Assembly: GCA_900318685.1 (NCBI GenBank)
Contig: ONLL01000025.1
Span: 1 to 64,000 of the forward strand
From: an uncultured Prevotellaceae bacterium
Lineage (GTDB): Bacteria; Bacteroidota; Bacteroidia; Bacteroidales; Bacteroidaceae
Direction: 5' to 3'
Length of the DNA stretch: 64,000 bases
The notes below the pieces were generated by a model, which ran no database searches, was not told where the DNA came from, and worked only from the letters and a program-made list of their open reading frames with translations. Both the position numbers and the translations under genes were made by a program. Position 1 is the stretch's first letter. The number at the start of each line of letters is the position of its first letter. This document shows positions 31,483 through 40,365 of the stretch, piece after piece.

Positions 31483-33072
31483 TTATTGTTGGATATCATA
31501 GTGGAAGTAATCGAACTGAGCCTTGCCGCCTTTTTCACCTGTTGCATAGCAGAAAAGGCCCACGCGTGATCCCTTCCAGTTGCCCATGCGCAAAGAGAAA
31601 GACTCACCTACGGGCATGAAAGAATGTCCGTCAGTGCTCACTTCAAACTGATGTTTATTCTGCTGACTGTCAATAGTCACTCGGAGATAGACCACCTTTT
31701 TGCGGCAGACATCCAGCATGCTGCGCTGGCCATTACGCTCGGTGAAAAATGCCAGCCGTCCCTTTTCGTTGATCACACCCACACCCATGAAATAGTTACC
31801 CATACAGAGCAGGCCGGCACAGTCGCCGTCGTTCAGAGACGAGCAGTCAATCTTCGTCGTTGCCTGGCTCTTATAGCCCAAAGTCTTCTGCGTGAGCGAG
31901 TTGCGAGCATGTATAATGTCAGTGGCAGGCTGTGCATGCAGCGTCAGCCATCCTCGACGTTCACTAAGACTCCACGCATCGTCGACAGGATTGTGATTCC
32001 ACTGCCATTGCAGCGAAAGGGAGCGCTGATGCTGGCCTACCCAGTACTGATGATTGCCACTGAACTCGTCAGAGGTGGGGAGTGGCAGTGGCGTAGTTGC
32101 AATGGGCGATGTCCACACGGCAACTGGTTCACCAATGCCATTGCCATCGATGTCTACACCCATTAGTGGCCAGCCGTCTTTCCATCGGGCAGGTTGCAGA
32201 TGTACGACACGTCCACGAGGATGCGTCTCCTGGAAATGCAAGAACCACCAGCTTCCATCAGGCGTATCGACTAAGGCTCCCTGATGAGGACCGTTTATCA
32301 GAGTCGAACCTTGTTCTAACACGACACGTTTCTCATAAGGCCCATAGATGTTACGTGAGCGAAGCACAGTCTGCCAGCCGCCTCCTACCCCACCCTCAGG
32401 GATGATCAGGTAGTAGTAGCCATCACGTTTCAGGAACTTCGTTCCCTCCGCCACAGGCCCCGTGTAGACGATGACGCCATCGTCAAGCAGTTGGCGCCCG
32501 TCAGCCGACATTTTGTGCACAATGATTGGACCTGCACCATGCTGACTACGACCCAGATAGGCCTGACCATTGTCATCCCAGAACGGACACGGATCCTCCC
32601 ACTTGGGAACCTCCTTCAGACAATGCAACGGACTCCATGGACCGTGGGCATCTTCAGCTGTCGACATAAACAGTCCTTCGTCGGGGGTACAGAAATAGAC
32701 ATAGAAACGTCCATCGTGATGGCGAATAGCCGGTGCCCAAGATCCACCGCCATAGTGGCGATTGGCATCCCAACCAGGATAGTCGAAGCGGTCATAAATC
32801 TGGCTCACCAGTTGCCAGTTGACCAAGTCGGAAGATTCCAGCACCTGCATTCCCAAGTAATGGAAATCGCTGGCCACCATATAGTATTTGTCCCCCACGC
32901 GGATCACATCTGGATCACTGTAGTCAGCATTCAGCACAGGGTTCTTGTACGTTCCGTTGTGCTGGTCGCCCCAGTCCAGCGTCACCTGATTCGCCATCTG
33001 CCCATGAACAGCAGTCGGCAGAGCCGTCATCATGAGAAAAGCTGCAGTCAAAAAGAGCGTTCTTACCATCAT
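31483..33072 (-). CDS. Secreted glycoside hydrolase family 43 (beta-xylosidase/arabinofuranosidase-like)
   Basis: The 529-aa enzyme has a signal peptide (MVRTLFLTAAFLMMTALPTAVHG). The five-bladed GH43 propeller follows: NADYSDPDVIRVGDKYYMV with the base Asp, SWAPAIRHHDGRFYVYF, DPCPFWDDNGQAYLG, and FLKRDGYYYLIIPEGG with the probable acid Glu. A C-terminal concanavalin-like domain (about 330-529) matches the GH43 C2 type. Substrate is probably xylo- or arabino-oligosaccharide. ATG at 33072 gives the signal peptide; longer starts would run into the rpmA region. The bidirectional terminator at 31434 lies after the stop. Confidence 0.92.
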   Translation of the reverse strand: MMVRTLFLTAAFLMMTALPTAVHGQMANQVTLDWGDQHNGTYKNPVLNADYSDPDVIRVGDKYYMVASDFHYLGMQVLESSDLVNWQLVSQIYDRFDYPGWDANRHYGGGSWAPAIRHHDGRFYVYFCTPDEGLFMSTAEDAHGPWSPLHCLKEVPKWEDPCPFWDDNGQAYLGRSQHGAGPIIVHKMSADGRQLLDDGVIVYTGPVAEGTKFLKRDGYYYLIIPEGGVGGGWQTVLRSRNIYGPYEKRVVLEQGSTLINGPHQGALVDTPDGSWWFLHFQETHPRGRVVHLQPARWKDGWPLMGVDIDGNGIGEPVAVWTSPIATTPLPLPTSDEFSGNHQYWVGQHQRSLSLQWQWNHNPVDDAWSLSERRGWLTLHAQPATDIIHARNSLTQKTLGYKSQATTKIDCSSLNDGDCAGLLCMGNYFMGVGVINEKGRLAFFTERNGQRSMLDVCRKKVVYLRVTIDSQQNKHQFEVSTDGHSFMPVGESFSLRMGNWKGSRVGLFCYATGEKGGKAQFDYFHYDIQQ

Positions 33073-33160
33073 GATTGTTTCTGACTTAGAAAAAAGAGAG
33101 GATGCGCCTGAACGGACACACCCTCGTTGTTTGTTTGGAATAAGCTTGTTACTTAGTGAG

Positions 33161-33424
33161 TTATGCCTCAGCTTCTGGTATGACAGAGACAACACTCTTG
33201 TTGTGATAGCCACGATGGAAATTCACAGTCCCATCGATGAGGGCAAACAACGTGTCATCCTTACCGATGGCCACACCGTTGCCAGGATTGTGGTGGGTAC
33301 CACGCTGACGAACGATAATGTTGCCAGCCTTTACCTTCTGACCACCCCAAATTTTCACGCCAAGTCGCTGGGCTGCACTCTCGCGGCCGTTCTTCGAACT
33401 ACCTACACCTTTTTTATGTGCCAT
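33161..33424 (-). CDS. rpmA: 50S ribosomal protein L27
   Basis: The 87-aa protein has the L27 N-terminus [15 protein letters not shown] and the conserved [18 protein letters not shown] segment. L27 reaches the peptidyl transferase centre. It lies 15 bp after rplU in the usual rplU-rpmA operon and ends just before the GH43 gene region. Length is standard. Confidence 0.98.
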   Translation of the reverse strand: MAHKKGVGSSKNGRESAAQRLGVKIWGGQKVKAGNIIVRQRGTHHNPGNGVAIGKDDTLFALIDGTVNFHRGYHNKSVVSVIPEAEA

Positions 33425-33439
33425 AATTCTGTTCCTCCT

Positions 33440-33757
33440 TTAAGCGATTACTTGTTTAACTTCAACCTGAGTGAACTGCTCACGATGGCCATTACGCTTA
33501 CGGGAGTCCTTGCGACGCTTCATCTTGAAGACAATCACCTTGTCGCCCTTCACGAGCGGATTCACTACTTCTACTACTACCTTTGCACCTTCTACGGTGG
33601 GTGCGCCAACCTTGACAGCGCCGTCTACATCGACGAGCAGCACCTTGTCAAATTCAACAGTCTTGCCTGCCTCCACATCTTTCATGTGGTGAACGAAGAG
33701 CTTCTTGCCCTCCTCAACCTTAAACTGCTGACCCTGGATTTCTACAATTGCGTACAT
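33440..33757 (-). CDS. rplU: 50S ribosomal protein L21
   Basis: The 105-aa protein begins [19 protein letters not shown] and contains [19 protein letters not shown], both typical of L21. It heads the rplU-rpmA operon. A structured leader with a long hairpin lies between its promoter (33850-33857) and the ATG, which may mediate autoregulation as for other ribosomal protein operons. Confidence 0.98.
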   Translation of the reverse strand: MYAIVEIQGQQFKVEEGKKLFVHHMKDVEAGKTVEFDKVLLVDVDGAVKVGAPTVEGAKVVVEVVNPLVKGDKVIVFKMKRRKDSRKRNGHREQFTQVEVKQVIA

Positions 33758-33788
33758 TGCTTTGTTTTGTAACTATTTAGGGGTTTTT

Positions 33789-33834
33789 CCGCGAGGCGGT
33801 GCACATCCGTACACACTTCACCCTGCCTCCACGG
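33789..33834 (-). promoter_or_regulatory. Hairpin in the rplU leader
   Basis: On the minus strand CCGTGGAGGC pairs with GCCTCGCGG, and inside it GGTG pairs with CACC. The hairpin lies between the -7 box and the rplU start. It could be a ribosomal-protein-binding leader; no named family is claimed. Confidence 0.6.
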
Positions 33835-33849
33835 ACTCAATTCGGGGTG

Positions 33850-33857
33850 CAAAGGTA
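33850..33857 (-). promoter_or_regulatory. Bacteroidetes -7 box for rplU-rpmA
   Basis: CAAAGGTA reads TACCTTTG on the minus strand, about 93 bp before the rplU ATG. Confidence 0.75.
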
Positions 33858-34005
33858 CAAAAAATGTTTGATATTTGGAGGGCATACTTGAAGAACGATA
33901 TAAGAATTAGTAAAGTTTAACAAATCACCCGTCACTCAATACATCATTTCAGGCGGTTTCTCTTGCATTTGGCTTCTAAATTATGTATCTTCGCATTGAT
34001 TTCAC

Positions 34006-34080
34006 AACTATAGTACTTAGCTGGCGTAACTATAGTGATTAGCACTCGTAACTATAGTACTTAGCTGGCATAACTATAGT
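34006..34080. repeat. Four ACTATAGT sites at 22-bp spacing
   Basis: AACTATAGT starts at 34006, 34028, 34050 and 34072. The palindromic ACTATAGT core is spaced exactly 22 bp, with spacers like GCTTAGCTGGC. The region has no gene. Confidence 0.9.
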
Positions 34081-34130
34081 GGTTTGCAGAGGCAAGCCTG
34101 ATACACATACACATGATACACATGATTTAC

Positions 34131-34171
34131 AAAAAAAAAGCCCGTGCGTACGTGCGCGCATGCACGTACGC
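34131..34171 (-). terminator. Intrinsic terminator of the candidate small RNA
   Basis: A 10-bp GC-rich stem (GCGTACGTGC/GCACGTACGC), then ACGGGC and a run of T on the minus strand. It may also stop read-through from the helicase operon. Confidence 0.75.
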
Positions 34172-34327
34172 GATAATTTATTTGTATTAAGTATATCATC
34201 TGTATTAATTATCGACTAAGCCCTAGGATGCCTATAAATACGCAAAAAGCGACGGGCTTCACAGTCGATCGCTTTATCTTCAATAGGTATTAGTTCTTTT
34301 AAGGTAAAAAGATTGTTTTCAGGATAA
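34131..34327 (-). ncRNA. Candidate small RNA (about 195 nt) with branched fold
   Basis: A strong promoter (TTTG at 34361-34364, N20, TACCTTTG at 34333-34340) reads leftward into a gene-free stretch. It contains hairpins CGATAATT/AATTATCG and GCGTACGTGC/GCACGTACGC, closed by AAGCCCGT (34252-34259) with ACGGGCTT (34138-34145) and followed at once by a nine-T tract. An alternative stem AAGCGA/TCGCTT exists at 34247-34274. Near the 5' end CTAATACC and ACCTTAA are complementary to the candidate RNA at 31316. The ordering promoter, structure, terminator supports an independent transcript. Confidence 0.62.
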
Positions 34328-34332
34328 CGATG

Positions 34333-34364
34333 CAAAGGTAAGCAAAGTTTTTGAATGCTGCAAA
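34333..34364 (-). promoter_or_regulatory. Full Bacteroidetes promoter of the candidate small RNA
   Basis: TTTG, then 20 bp, then TACCTTTG on the minus strand: both consensus elements at consensus spacing, with no gene start downstream for 570 bp. Confidence 0.75.
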
Positions 34365-34474
34365 CTTTTCTTCAATTTTTTTTGATAAAATTTGTTGTGT
34401 GGGAGCACAATTTCTTGATTTATGATAAAAAGAAGAAAAGGACGGTAAAAAAGACACAAAAGCTAAACAATATG

Positions 34475-36253
34475 TTACTTTTTGCCCTTTAGCTTCTTCA
34501 GCCTGCGTTTGGCATCGCCAGCATCAGGGTAAACTTCGAGAGCTTTCTCATAGTTGCGGATGGCAGCATCAGTCATATGCTCGCGCTCACACTCTTTTCC
34601 CATGAGCACATACTCAGCGGCCAGACGTCGCAGTTTTTCATCCTGCTGCTCCTTTTCCAAGCGCAGCGTCTCAATCTCCTGACGCTGGCGGTTGATAATT
34701 TGCAGCTTGTGGCAGATAAAACGACGAGCAAGGGGCTTTTCAATGTCGTATCGGCTATGGATAGCCTTGAAGAAATGATCAAGGAAGGCAGTGAAATCAC
34801 CACGGTCAAAGGCGTGGATGGCATCGCGATACTGGCGGTCGGCCTTTCCCTCCTGCATGGCATGATCGATATCGGCCTGGTTGTTGTATCGCTTAGCGAA
34901 CTGAACCACTTCGCCACGCACAAAGATGTCCTGATGACGAATGGGAGCAACGAGGGATATACCTTCAAGCGAAGTGCAGCGTGAAAGGGCAACATAGGTC
35001 TGTCCGCCTGCAAAAGCTCCTCCAGTGAAGTCGATGACCACCTGATTGAATGTCAGTCCCTGACTCTTATGTACGGTGATGGCCCAAGCCAAGCGCAGAG
35101 GGAACTGGGTGTAGGTGCCAAGAAGCTGCTCTTCAATCTTCTGTTCCTTCTCATTGAACACATAACGCATGTTCTCCCACACTTCGTGCTCTACATCAAA
35201 GTCCCTACCATCTTCGTCCTGCACAGTGATAATTCCTTCCTGCTCATCAATCTCGATGATAGTGCCCAGAGTTCCATTCACCCACCGCTTGTCCTTATCG
35301 TTCTTGATGAAGATGACCTGTGCACCCAGCTTCACCTGCAACTCAATGGGCGTGGGAAAGGAGGTCTCAGGGAAATCGCCCTTCACCCACCCCCGGAAAG
35401 TAGTGGTCGAGCCATCCAGAGCTGCCAATCGCTGCTCGTTGATAAAATCAACTGTATCGCGACGAGTGGCAAGGGTGATTCTCAGTTGAGCGGTCATAGT
35501 GGAAGATGGAGACGCGAAGGACTTCTCTTCTGAACTATTGACATTCACAACTCTTCGATTCAATGCCTCGAGATCCTGCTGGGTGGCCTGATTTTGGCGA
35601 ATACGATCGAGAAGGGCAACGAAACTGGCATCGCGCTGACGATAGACCTTGCGTAGCTCGATGGCTACGAGTTGCATCTGCTGCCACACCTTAGCATTGA
35701 AGAAATAAGCACTCTGGTAGAATGGTCTGAGCAGCTGGCGGTCCTCCTCCTTCAGGACTGGCTCAAGCTGATAGATGTCGCCCACAAGCAACAGCTGCTT
35801 TCCACCGAAAGGCTCGTAGCTGCGGGTATAGATACGCAGTACCTTGTCGATGAAGTCGATAATGTCAGCCCTTACCATTGATATCTCGTCGATGATGATC
35901 AGTTCGAGCTCACGAAGCAGCTTTCGCTGATCGCCGTTATACTTCAGCGACTCTTGGATATGGCGGCGGTCGAAGCGAGTGTCGTTGGGCAACAAAGGAT
36001 GGAAAGGAAGCTTGAAGAAACTATGAAGCGTAGCTCCGCCGGCGTTGATGGCAGCAATACCCGTGGGGGCTAGCACCACATTTTTCTTCTTGGTATGGCT
36101 GACAACATAGCGCAGAAAAGTCGACTTGCCCGTACCAGCCTTTCCTGTCAGGAAAAGCGAGCGACGGGTGAAGTCGATAATCTGGAGGGCGTCCTGCCAC
36201 TCCTTGTTATCGAGATCCAGCTCCTGACTATTCAGCAGGTTGTTCTGTGACAT
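34475..36253 (-). CDS. PIF1/RecD-like superfamily 1 helicase with C-terminal TPR
   Basis: The 592-aa protein has Walker A GKAGTGKST (37-45), the following VVLAPTGIAAINAGGATLHSFF typical of PIF1-like helicases, a DEIS Walker B (IIIDEISMV), and a late UvrD-C2-like segment LAWAITVHKSQGLTF. Residues about 540-592 form a coiled coil and a TPR-like repeat (AIRNYEKALEVYPDAGDA), unusual for a helicase but known in Bacteroidetes relatives. Its start overlaps the PBP gene by 26 bp. It probably unwinds DNA during replication or repair; the precise task is unknown. Confidence 0.9.
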   Translation of the reverse strand: MSQNNLLNSQELDLDNKEWQDALQIIDFTRRSLFLTGKAGTGKSTFLRYVVSHTKKKNVVLAPTGIAAINAGGATLHSFFKLPFHPLLPNDTRFDRRHIQESLKYNGDQRKLLRELELIIIDEISMVRADIIDFIDKVLRIYTRSYEPFGGKQLLLVGDIYQLEPVLKEEDRQLLRPFYQSAYFFNAKVWQQMQLVAIELRKVYRQRDASFVALLDRIRQNQATQQDLEALNRRVVNVNSSEEKSFASPSSTMTAQLRITLATRRDTVDFINEQRLAALDGSTTTFRGWVKGDFPETSFPTPIELQVKLGAQVIFIKNDKDKRWVNGTLGTIIEIDEQEGIITVQDEDGRDFDVEHEVWENMRYVFNEKEQKIEEQLLGTYTQFPLRLAWAITVHKSQGLTFNQVVIDFTGGAFAGGQTYVALSRCTSLEGISLVAPIRHQDIFVRGEVVQFAKRYNNQADIDHAMQEGKADRQYRDAIHAFDRGDFTAFLDHFFKAIHSRYDIEKPLARRFICHKLQIINRQRQEIETLRLEKEQQDEKLRRLAAEYVLMGKECEREHMTDAAIRNYEKALEVYPDAGDAKRRLKKLKGKK

Positions 36254-38693
36254 GCTCTGTAACAGGTGCTTCTTCCACGGATGTAGGCAGTGGTTCGTCG
36301 CCTTCGGTATTGGCTGGTGCCAGCTCGTTTATCTCCAGCTCGTCGTCGAAGTCGTCAAGCGACTCAGGACGGAAGATGACCAGTGTATCGAGCGGATTGA
36401 CATAATAACCACTCTCATACTGGTTGGCCTCGATACTAGGATCCTTGCAGGGCGGGAACTTCTGATGATAGTCGCTGAAACGCTCGTCACTGAAGACGGA
36501 CTTCAAGAAGCGTCCGCAGAGAGGTAAGGCCGTCTTGCCACCCTGTCCCAGTGCTCCAGTGCGGAAATGGATGGCACGGTATTCGCCTCCCACCCAAGCT
36601 CCACAGACAAGGCGAGGACTGACACCAACAAACCATGCATCGGAGTGATTGTTAGACGTACCCGTCTTTCCGCCAAAGTCAGTATCCTCGAGATAGTCGC
36701 CAATAAACTGCCGCAGGCTCCAGCTGGTACCACTAAGACCTCCCATCAGCATCTTCTGCATAAGGAAGGCGCTCCTATAGGGAATGGCCTCGTGCTGATT
36801 GTCCTCTGCCTTAAAAATCTCATTTCCATCTCGATCGAGAATACGGGTGACGAAGACCGGATCGTGCACCCGCCCGTCATTAGCCACGGTGCAATAGGCA
36901 TTGACCAACTCCAACAGATTGACATCACTGGCGCCAAGAGCCAACGAGGGAAGCTCCTCGAGTTTGCTCTTGATGCCCATAGCATGAGCCGTACGAGCCA
37001 CATGTTCGATGCCCACATCCTGTCCAAGGCGTGCAGCGATGGTATTGACACTCTTGGCAAAAGCAGTCTTCAGCGACATGCTTGCTCCTGAGACAGAGCC
37101 GTTGGCATTATGGGGTGTCCAGTTGCCTCCAATACGATAATAGGTATCGAGATATGGTTTGTTGGGCGTCATGCCCTGGTTCATGGCTTCAGTATAGACA
37201 AACAGTTTGAAAGTGGAACCCGGCTGACGCTGAGCCAGCACCTTGTCATACTTCCATGTGTCGAAATCAATATCGCCCACCCATGCTTTCACATGTCCTG
37301 TATGGGGCTCCAGAGCAACAAATCCACAATGCATGAAACGAGTGATGTAGCGCAGGGAGTCCATGGTGCTCATCACCTTATTGATCTTCCCGTCGTAGCT
37401 GAAAAGTTCCATCTCATGAGGCTGGTTAAGATAATGCCAGATGGAATCGGGCTGATCAGGGAATCGCTTTTCCAGAGCCTTGTAGATGGGCAGTCGCCGG
37501 GCAATATTCTCGATGAAATTGGGAATTTCCTTATAACGCTCGTCTTGCCAGGGATTCATGCCCGCCCAGTGCTGGTTGAAATTCTTCTGGATCTCCATCA
37601 TCTGCTCACGTACGGCCGCTTCGGCATACTCCTGCATGCGATGGTCGAGTGTGGTGTATATCTTCAGTCCGTCAGTATAAGGGTCAATACCGTTGGCATG
37701 GCACCACTCCTGGATATTGTCCTGCATAGCATTACGGAAATAGGTGGCAGGACCATCATAGACATTCTCCACGCTATAGTTCAGTACGACTGGCTCAGGA
37801 CAGATGGAGTCGTAGAGAGCCTGCGTAAGATGGCCGTGACGAAGCATGTTACCCAGCACAACGTTACGCCGGCGCATACTGTTTTCAGGATTCAGGCGAG
37901 GATTGTAGGTGGTGGTTGCCTTAAGCATGCCCACAAGAACAGCAGCCTGCTCAGACTTCAAGTCCTTGGGAGCGATGCCGAAATAGGTTTTGCAAGCAGT
38001 CTTGATGCCATAGGCATTCGAGCCGAAGTCGACGGTATTGGCATACATCGTAAGAATCTCCTCTTTCGAGAAGTTCCACTCCAGCTTGAGCGCCGTGACC
38101 CACTCCTTGCTCTTCATGACGAGCATCTTCAACCCAGGCACCTTGCCCAGCAGTCCTGTGGAATACTCATTGCGCATGCGGAAAAGGTTCTTGGCCAACT
38201 GCTGAGTAATAGTAGATGCTCCACGAGCATCATGATGCATGACATAGTCCTTCGCTGCAGCAAAGAAGGCAGGTACGTCGACACCATAATGCTTGTAGAA
38301 ACGCTCGTCCTCAGTGTCGATAAGAGCTTCCCAGAATACAGGATTCACATCCTCGTATTTCACTGGCGTACGGTTCTCACTAAAGAACTTACCAAGCATC
38401 AGACCATCAGCGCTGTAGATTTCGGATGCCTGTGGCGGACGCGTGCTCTTGATGGTGTGCATGCTGGGCGACTTGCCGAACAATCCGAAAAGATCGATAT
38501 CGACCGCCCCAAGATAAAGGATGATAAAAAGGATGATGGAGCCTATCGTCGACAGTATCTTGATATACCAAGGACGGCCCTTGAACAAATGGATGTACCA
38601 AGAGCATGCCTTTGTGATGCCATGCCATGTGGCCAGCAGCACCTTCTTTGCGATCTGCCAATAGCCCGTATCTTCCCTTTCTTCTTCAGTCAT
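36228..38693 (-). CDS. Class A penicillin-binding protein (PBP1A-like)
   Basis: This bifunctional peptidoglycan synthase (821 aa) has one N-terminal span (about 48-66). The GT51 glycosyltransferase motifs are EDERFYKHYGVD and GASTITQQLAKNLF. The transpeptidase domain shows STFK (about 490), SVN and KTGTSNNHSDAW. The C-terminus is a Glu/Pro/Thr-rich tail. It acts in the periplasm on lipid II. It overlaps miaA by 8 bp and the helicase by 26 bp, so it belongs to the lpx-miaA operon. Confidence 0.95.
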   Translation of the reverse strand: MTEEEREDTGYWQIAKKVLLATWHGITKACSWYIHLFKGRPWYIKILSTIGSIILFIILYLGAVDIDLFGLFGKSPSMHTIKSTRPPQASEIYSADGLMLGKFFSENRTPVKYEDVNPVFWEALIDTEDERFYKHYGVDVPAFFAAAKDYVMHHDARGASTITQQLAKNLFRMRNEYSTGLLGKVPGLKMLVMKSKEWVTALKLEWNFSKEEILTMYANTVDFGSNAYGIKTACKTYFGIAPKDLKSEQAAVLVGMLKATTTYNPRLNPENSMRRRNVVLGNMLRHGHLTQALYDSICPEPVVLNYSVENVYDGPATYFRNAMQDNIQEWCHANGIDPYTDGLKIYTTLDHRMQEYAEAAVREQMMEIQKNFNQHWAGMNPWQDERYKEIPNFIENIARRLPIYKALEKRFPDQPDSIWHYLNQPHEMELFSYDGKINKVMSTMDSLRYITRFMHCGFVALEPHTGHVKAWVGDIDFDTWKYDKVLAQRQPGSTFKLFVYTEAMNQGMTPNKPYLDTYYRIGGNWTPHNANGSVSGASMSLKTAFAKSVNTIAARLGQDVGIEHVARTAHAMGIKSKLEELPSLALGASDVNLLELVNAYCTVANDGRVHDPVFVTRILDRDGNEIFKAEDNQHEAIPYRSAFLMQKMLMGGLSGTSWSLRQFIGDYLEDTDFGGKTGTSNNHSDAWFVGVSPRLVCGAWVGGEYRAIHFRTGALGQGGKTALPLCGRFLKSVFSDERFSDYHQKFPPCKDPSIEANQYESGYYVNPLDTLVIFRPESLDDFDDELEINELAPANTEGDEPLPTSVEEAPVTEHVTEQPAE

Positions 38694-39585
38694 TTGTAGT
38701 TATATAATTAATAATCTGATCTTTATCACTAGGAGCGAACCATTTCACTTGAAGGTCATTACGAAACCATGTCAGCTGTTTTCTGGCATAGCGGCGGGTG
38801 TTACCCTTCATCCTCTCTACGGCTTCATCGAGGGTCCAGATGCCATCAATATATGTAAACATCTCCTTATATCCCACTGTGTTCAGCGCGTTAAGATGGC
38901 GCTTGGGCAACAGCCGTCGTGCTTCCTCGAGCAGGCCGTCAGCCATCATCTGATCTACACGACGGTTGATACGATCATAGAGTGCATCACGCTCGATATT
39001 GAGCCCTATCTTCTTCACACGGAAGGGACGCTGCTTTCGGCTATGGGTGCGGAAGGAGGTGTAAGTACGGCCCGTCATATGACAGATCTCCAGCGCATGC
39101 ACCACACGACGAGGATTTTTCCTGTCTACAATGGCATAATGTTCGGGATCCAGCTTGCGCAGTTCCTCGCACAATGCCTCCAGTCCTTCTTCAGCCAGCC
39201 GACGCTTCATCATCGCTCTGGTGTCATCGTCTACCGTCGGAATGTCGTCAATGCCATTACATACAGCATCGATGTACATCATCGAGCCACCCGAGAGCAG
39301 AGCATAGTCGGAGTGAGCAAACTGGCTTTCGAGCAGCTCAAGCACCTGCTGTTCATAGATGGAGGCACTATAGTAGTCGTCGAGCTCAAGTATTCCGACA
39401 AAGTAGTGCCGCACCTGCCTGAGTTGCTGCTCAGTGGGTGCGGCTGTTCCTATCTTCAGCTCACGGTAAATCTGTCGGCTGTCGGCATTGATTACAGGTA
39501 TATTAAAGTGGCTGGCAATGTCCAGACACAATGCCGTTTTTCCTACTGCCGTGGGGCCGGTGATTACGATGAGCGTCTTCTCCAT
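38686..39585 (-). CDS. miaA: tRNA dimethylallyltransferase MiaA
   Basis: MiaA transfers a dimethylallyl group to A37 of tRNAs that read UNN codons. The 299-aa protein has the P-loop GPTAVGKTAL, the NADSRQIYREL segment with DSRQ, and NPRRVVHALEI. The start overlaps the lpxA stop by 1 bp. The lpxA-miaA order is common in Bacteroidales. Confidence 0.96.
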   Translation of the reverse strand: MEKTLIVITGPTAVGKTALCLDIASHFNIPVINADSRQIYRELKIGTAAPTEQQLRQVRHYFVGILELDDYYSASIYEQQVLELLESQFAHSDYALLSGGSMMYIDAVCNGIDDIPTVDDDTRAMMKRRLAEEGLEALCEELRKLDPEHYAIVDRKNPRRVVHALEICHMTGRTYTSFRTHSRKQRPFRVKKIGLNIERDALYDRINRRVDQMMADGLLEEARRLLPKRHLNALNTVGYKEMFTYIDGIWTLDEAVERMKGNTRRYARKQLTWFRNDLQVKWFAPSDKDQIINYITTND

Positions 39586-40355
39586 CAGCGGATGATTCCG
39601 CGCTTTGACGACTCTATGAACGAGCAGATATAGTCCACCTCCTTTGAGTCGGGATACTTGGTACGTGCCTCAGCGATGCCGTCCTTGAGGATGCCCTGAG
39701 CGTAGATGGTGCGATAGGTATCGTGGATAATCTCTATCTGCTCGTTGGAAAATCCGCGTCGACGTAATCCGATGAGGTTCACACCGGCATAGCGGATGGG
39801 CTCCTTGCCTGCAATGATATAGGGCGGGATGTCCTGACTGGTGCGACATCCTCCTTGTATCATGACATAGCTTCCGATACGGATGAATTGATGGAACAGC
39901 ACCTCGGCAGAGATGATGGCGAAGTCGTCGACCTCCACCTCACCTGCAAACTTCGTCGAATTGCCAATGATGCATCCGTTGCCGATGATGCAGTCGTGGG
40001 CAATATGCATGTTCTCCATGAGGAGATTGCCTGAGCCCACGACAGTCTGTCCCCTCGAAGCCGTGCCACGGCTAATGGTGACGTTCTCGCGAATGCTATT
40101 GTTGTCACCAAGGACGCAGAGGGTTTCCTCGCCTTGGAACTTCAGATCCTGCGGTTTAGTAGAGATGGATGCTCCAGGGAAAAACTCATTGCCAGATCCG
40201 ATGCGTGCACCAGTGTGAAGGGTTACGCTATTGAGCAGGTGATTGTTGTCACCCATCACCACATTGGCATCAATAACACAGAATGGACCTATCACATTAT
40301 TGTCGCCCAACTGTGCATCTGGTGATACGACTGCTAAGGGATGTATCTGATTCAT
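39585..40355 (-). CDS. lpxA: UDP-N-acetylglucosamine acyltransferase LpxA
   Basis: LpxA adds the first 3-hydroxyacyl chain to UDP-GlcNAc in lipid A synthesis. The 256-aa product is a left-handed beta helix of hexapeptide repeats (NQIHPLAVVSPDAQLGDNNV onward). The conserved active-site region MENMHIAHDCIIGNGC contains the catalytic His. ATG at 40355 gives the usual N-terminus; the longer open frame would run into the lpxC-fabZ gene. It lies 10 bp after lpxC/fabZ. Confidence 0.96.
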   Translation of the reverse strand: MNQIHPLAVVSPDAQLGDNNVIGPFCVIDANVVMGDNNHLLNSVTLHTGARIGSGNEFFPGASISTKPQDLKFQGEETLCVLGDNNSIRENVTISRGTASRGQTVVGSGNLLMENMHIAHDCIIGNGCIIGNSTKFAGEVEVDDFAIISAEVLFHQFIRIGSYVMIQGGCRTSQDIPPYIIAGKEPIRYAGVNLIGLRRRGFSNEQIEIIHDTYRTIYAQGILKDGIAEARTKYPDSKEVDYICSFIESSKRGIIR

Positions 40356-40365
40356 AACTAAAAAA

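Noticed and set aside
34138..34259. tRNA-like cloverleaf
   Set aside because: The fold is branched but lacks the acceptor, anticodon and TPsiC-type consensus bases.
37110..38699. Plus-strand open frame of 529 codons opposite the PBP1A gene
   Set aside because: The sense strand encodes complete GT51 and transpeptidase motifs; the antisense frame has no family signature.
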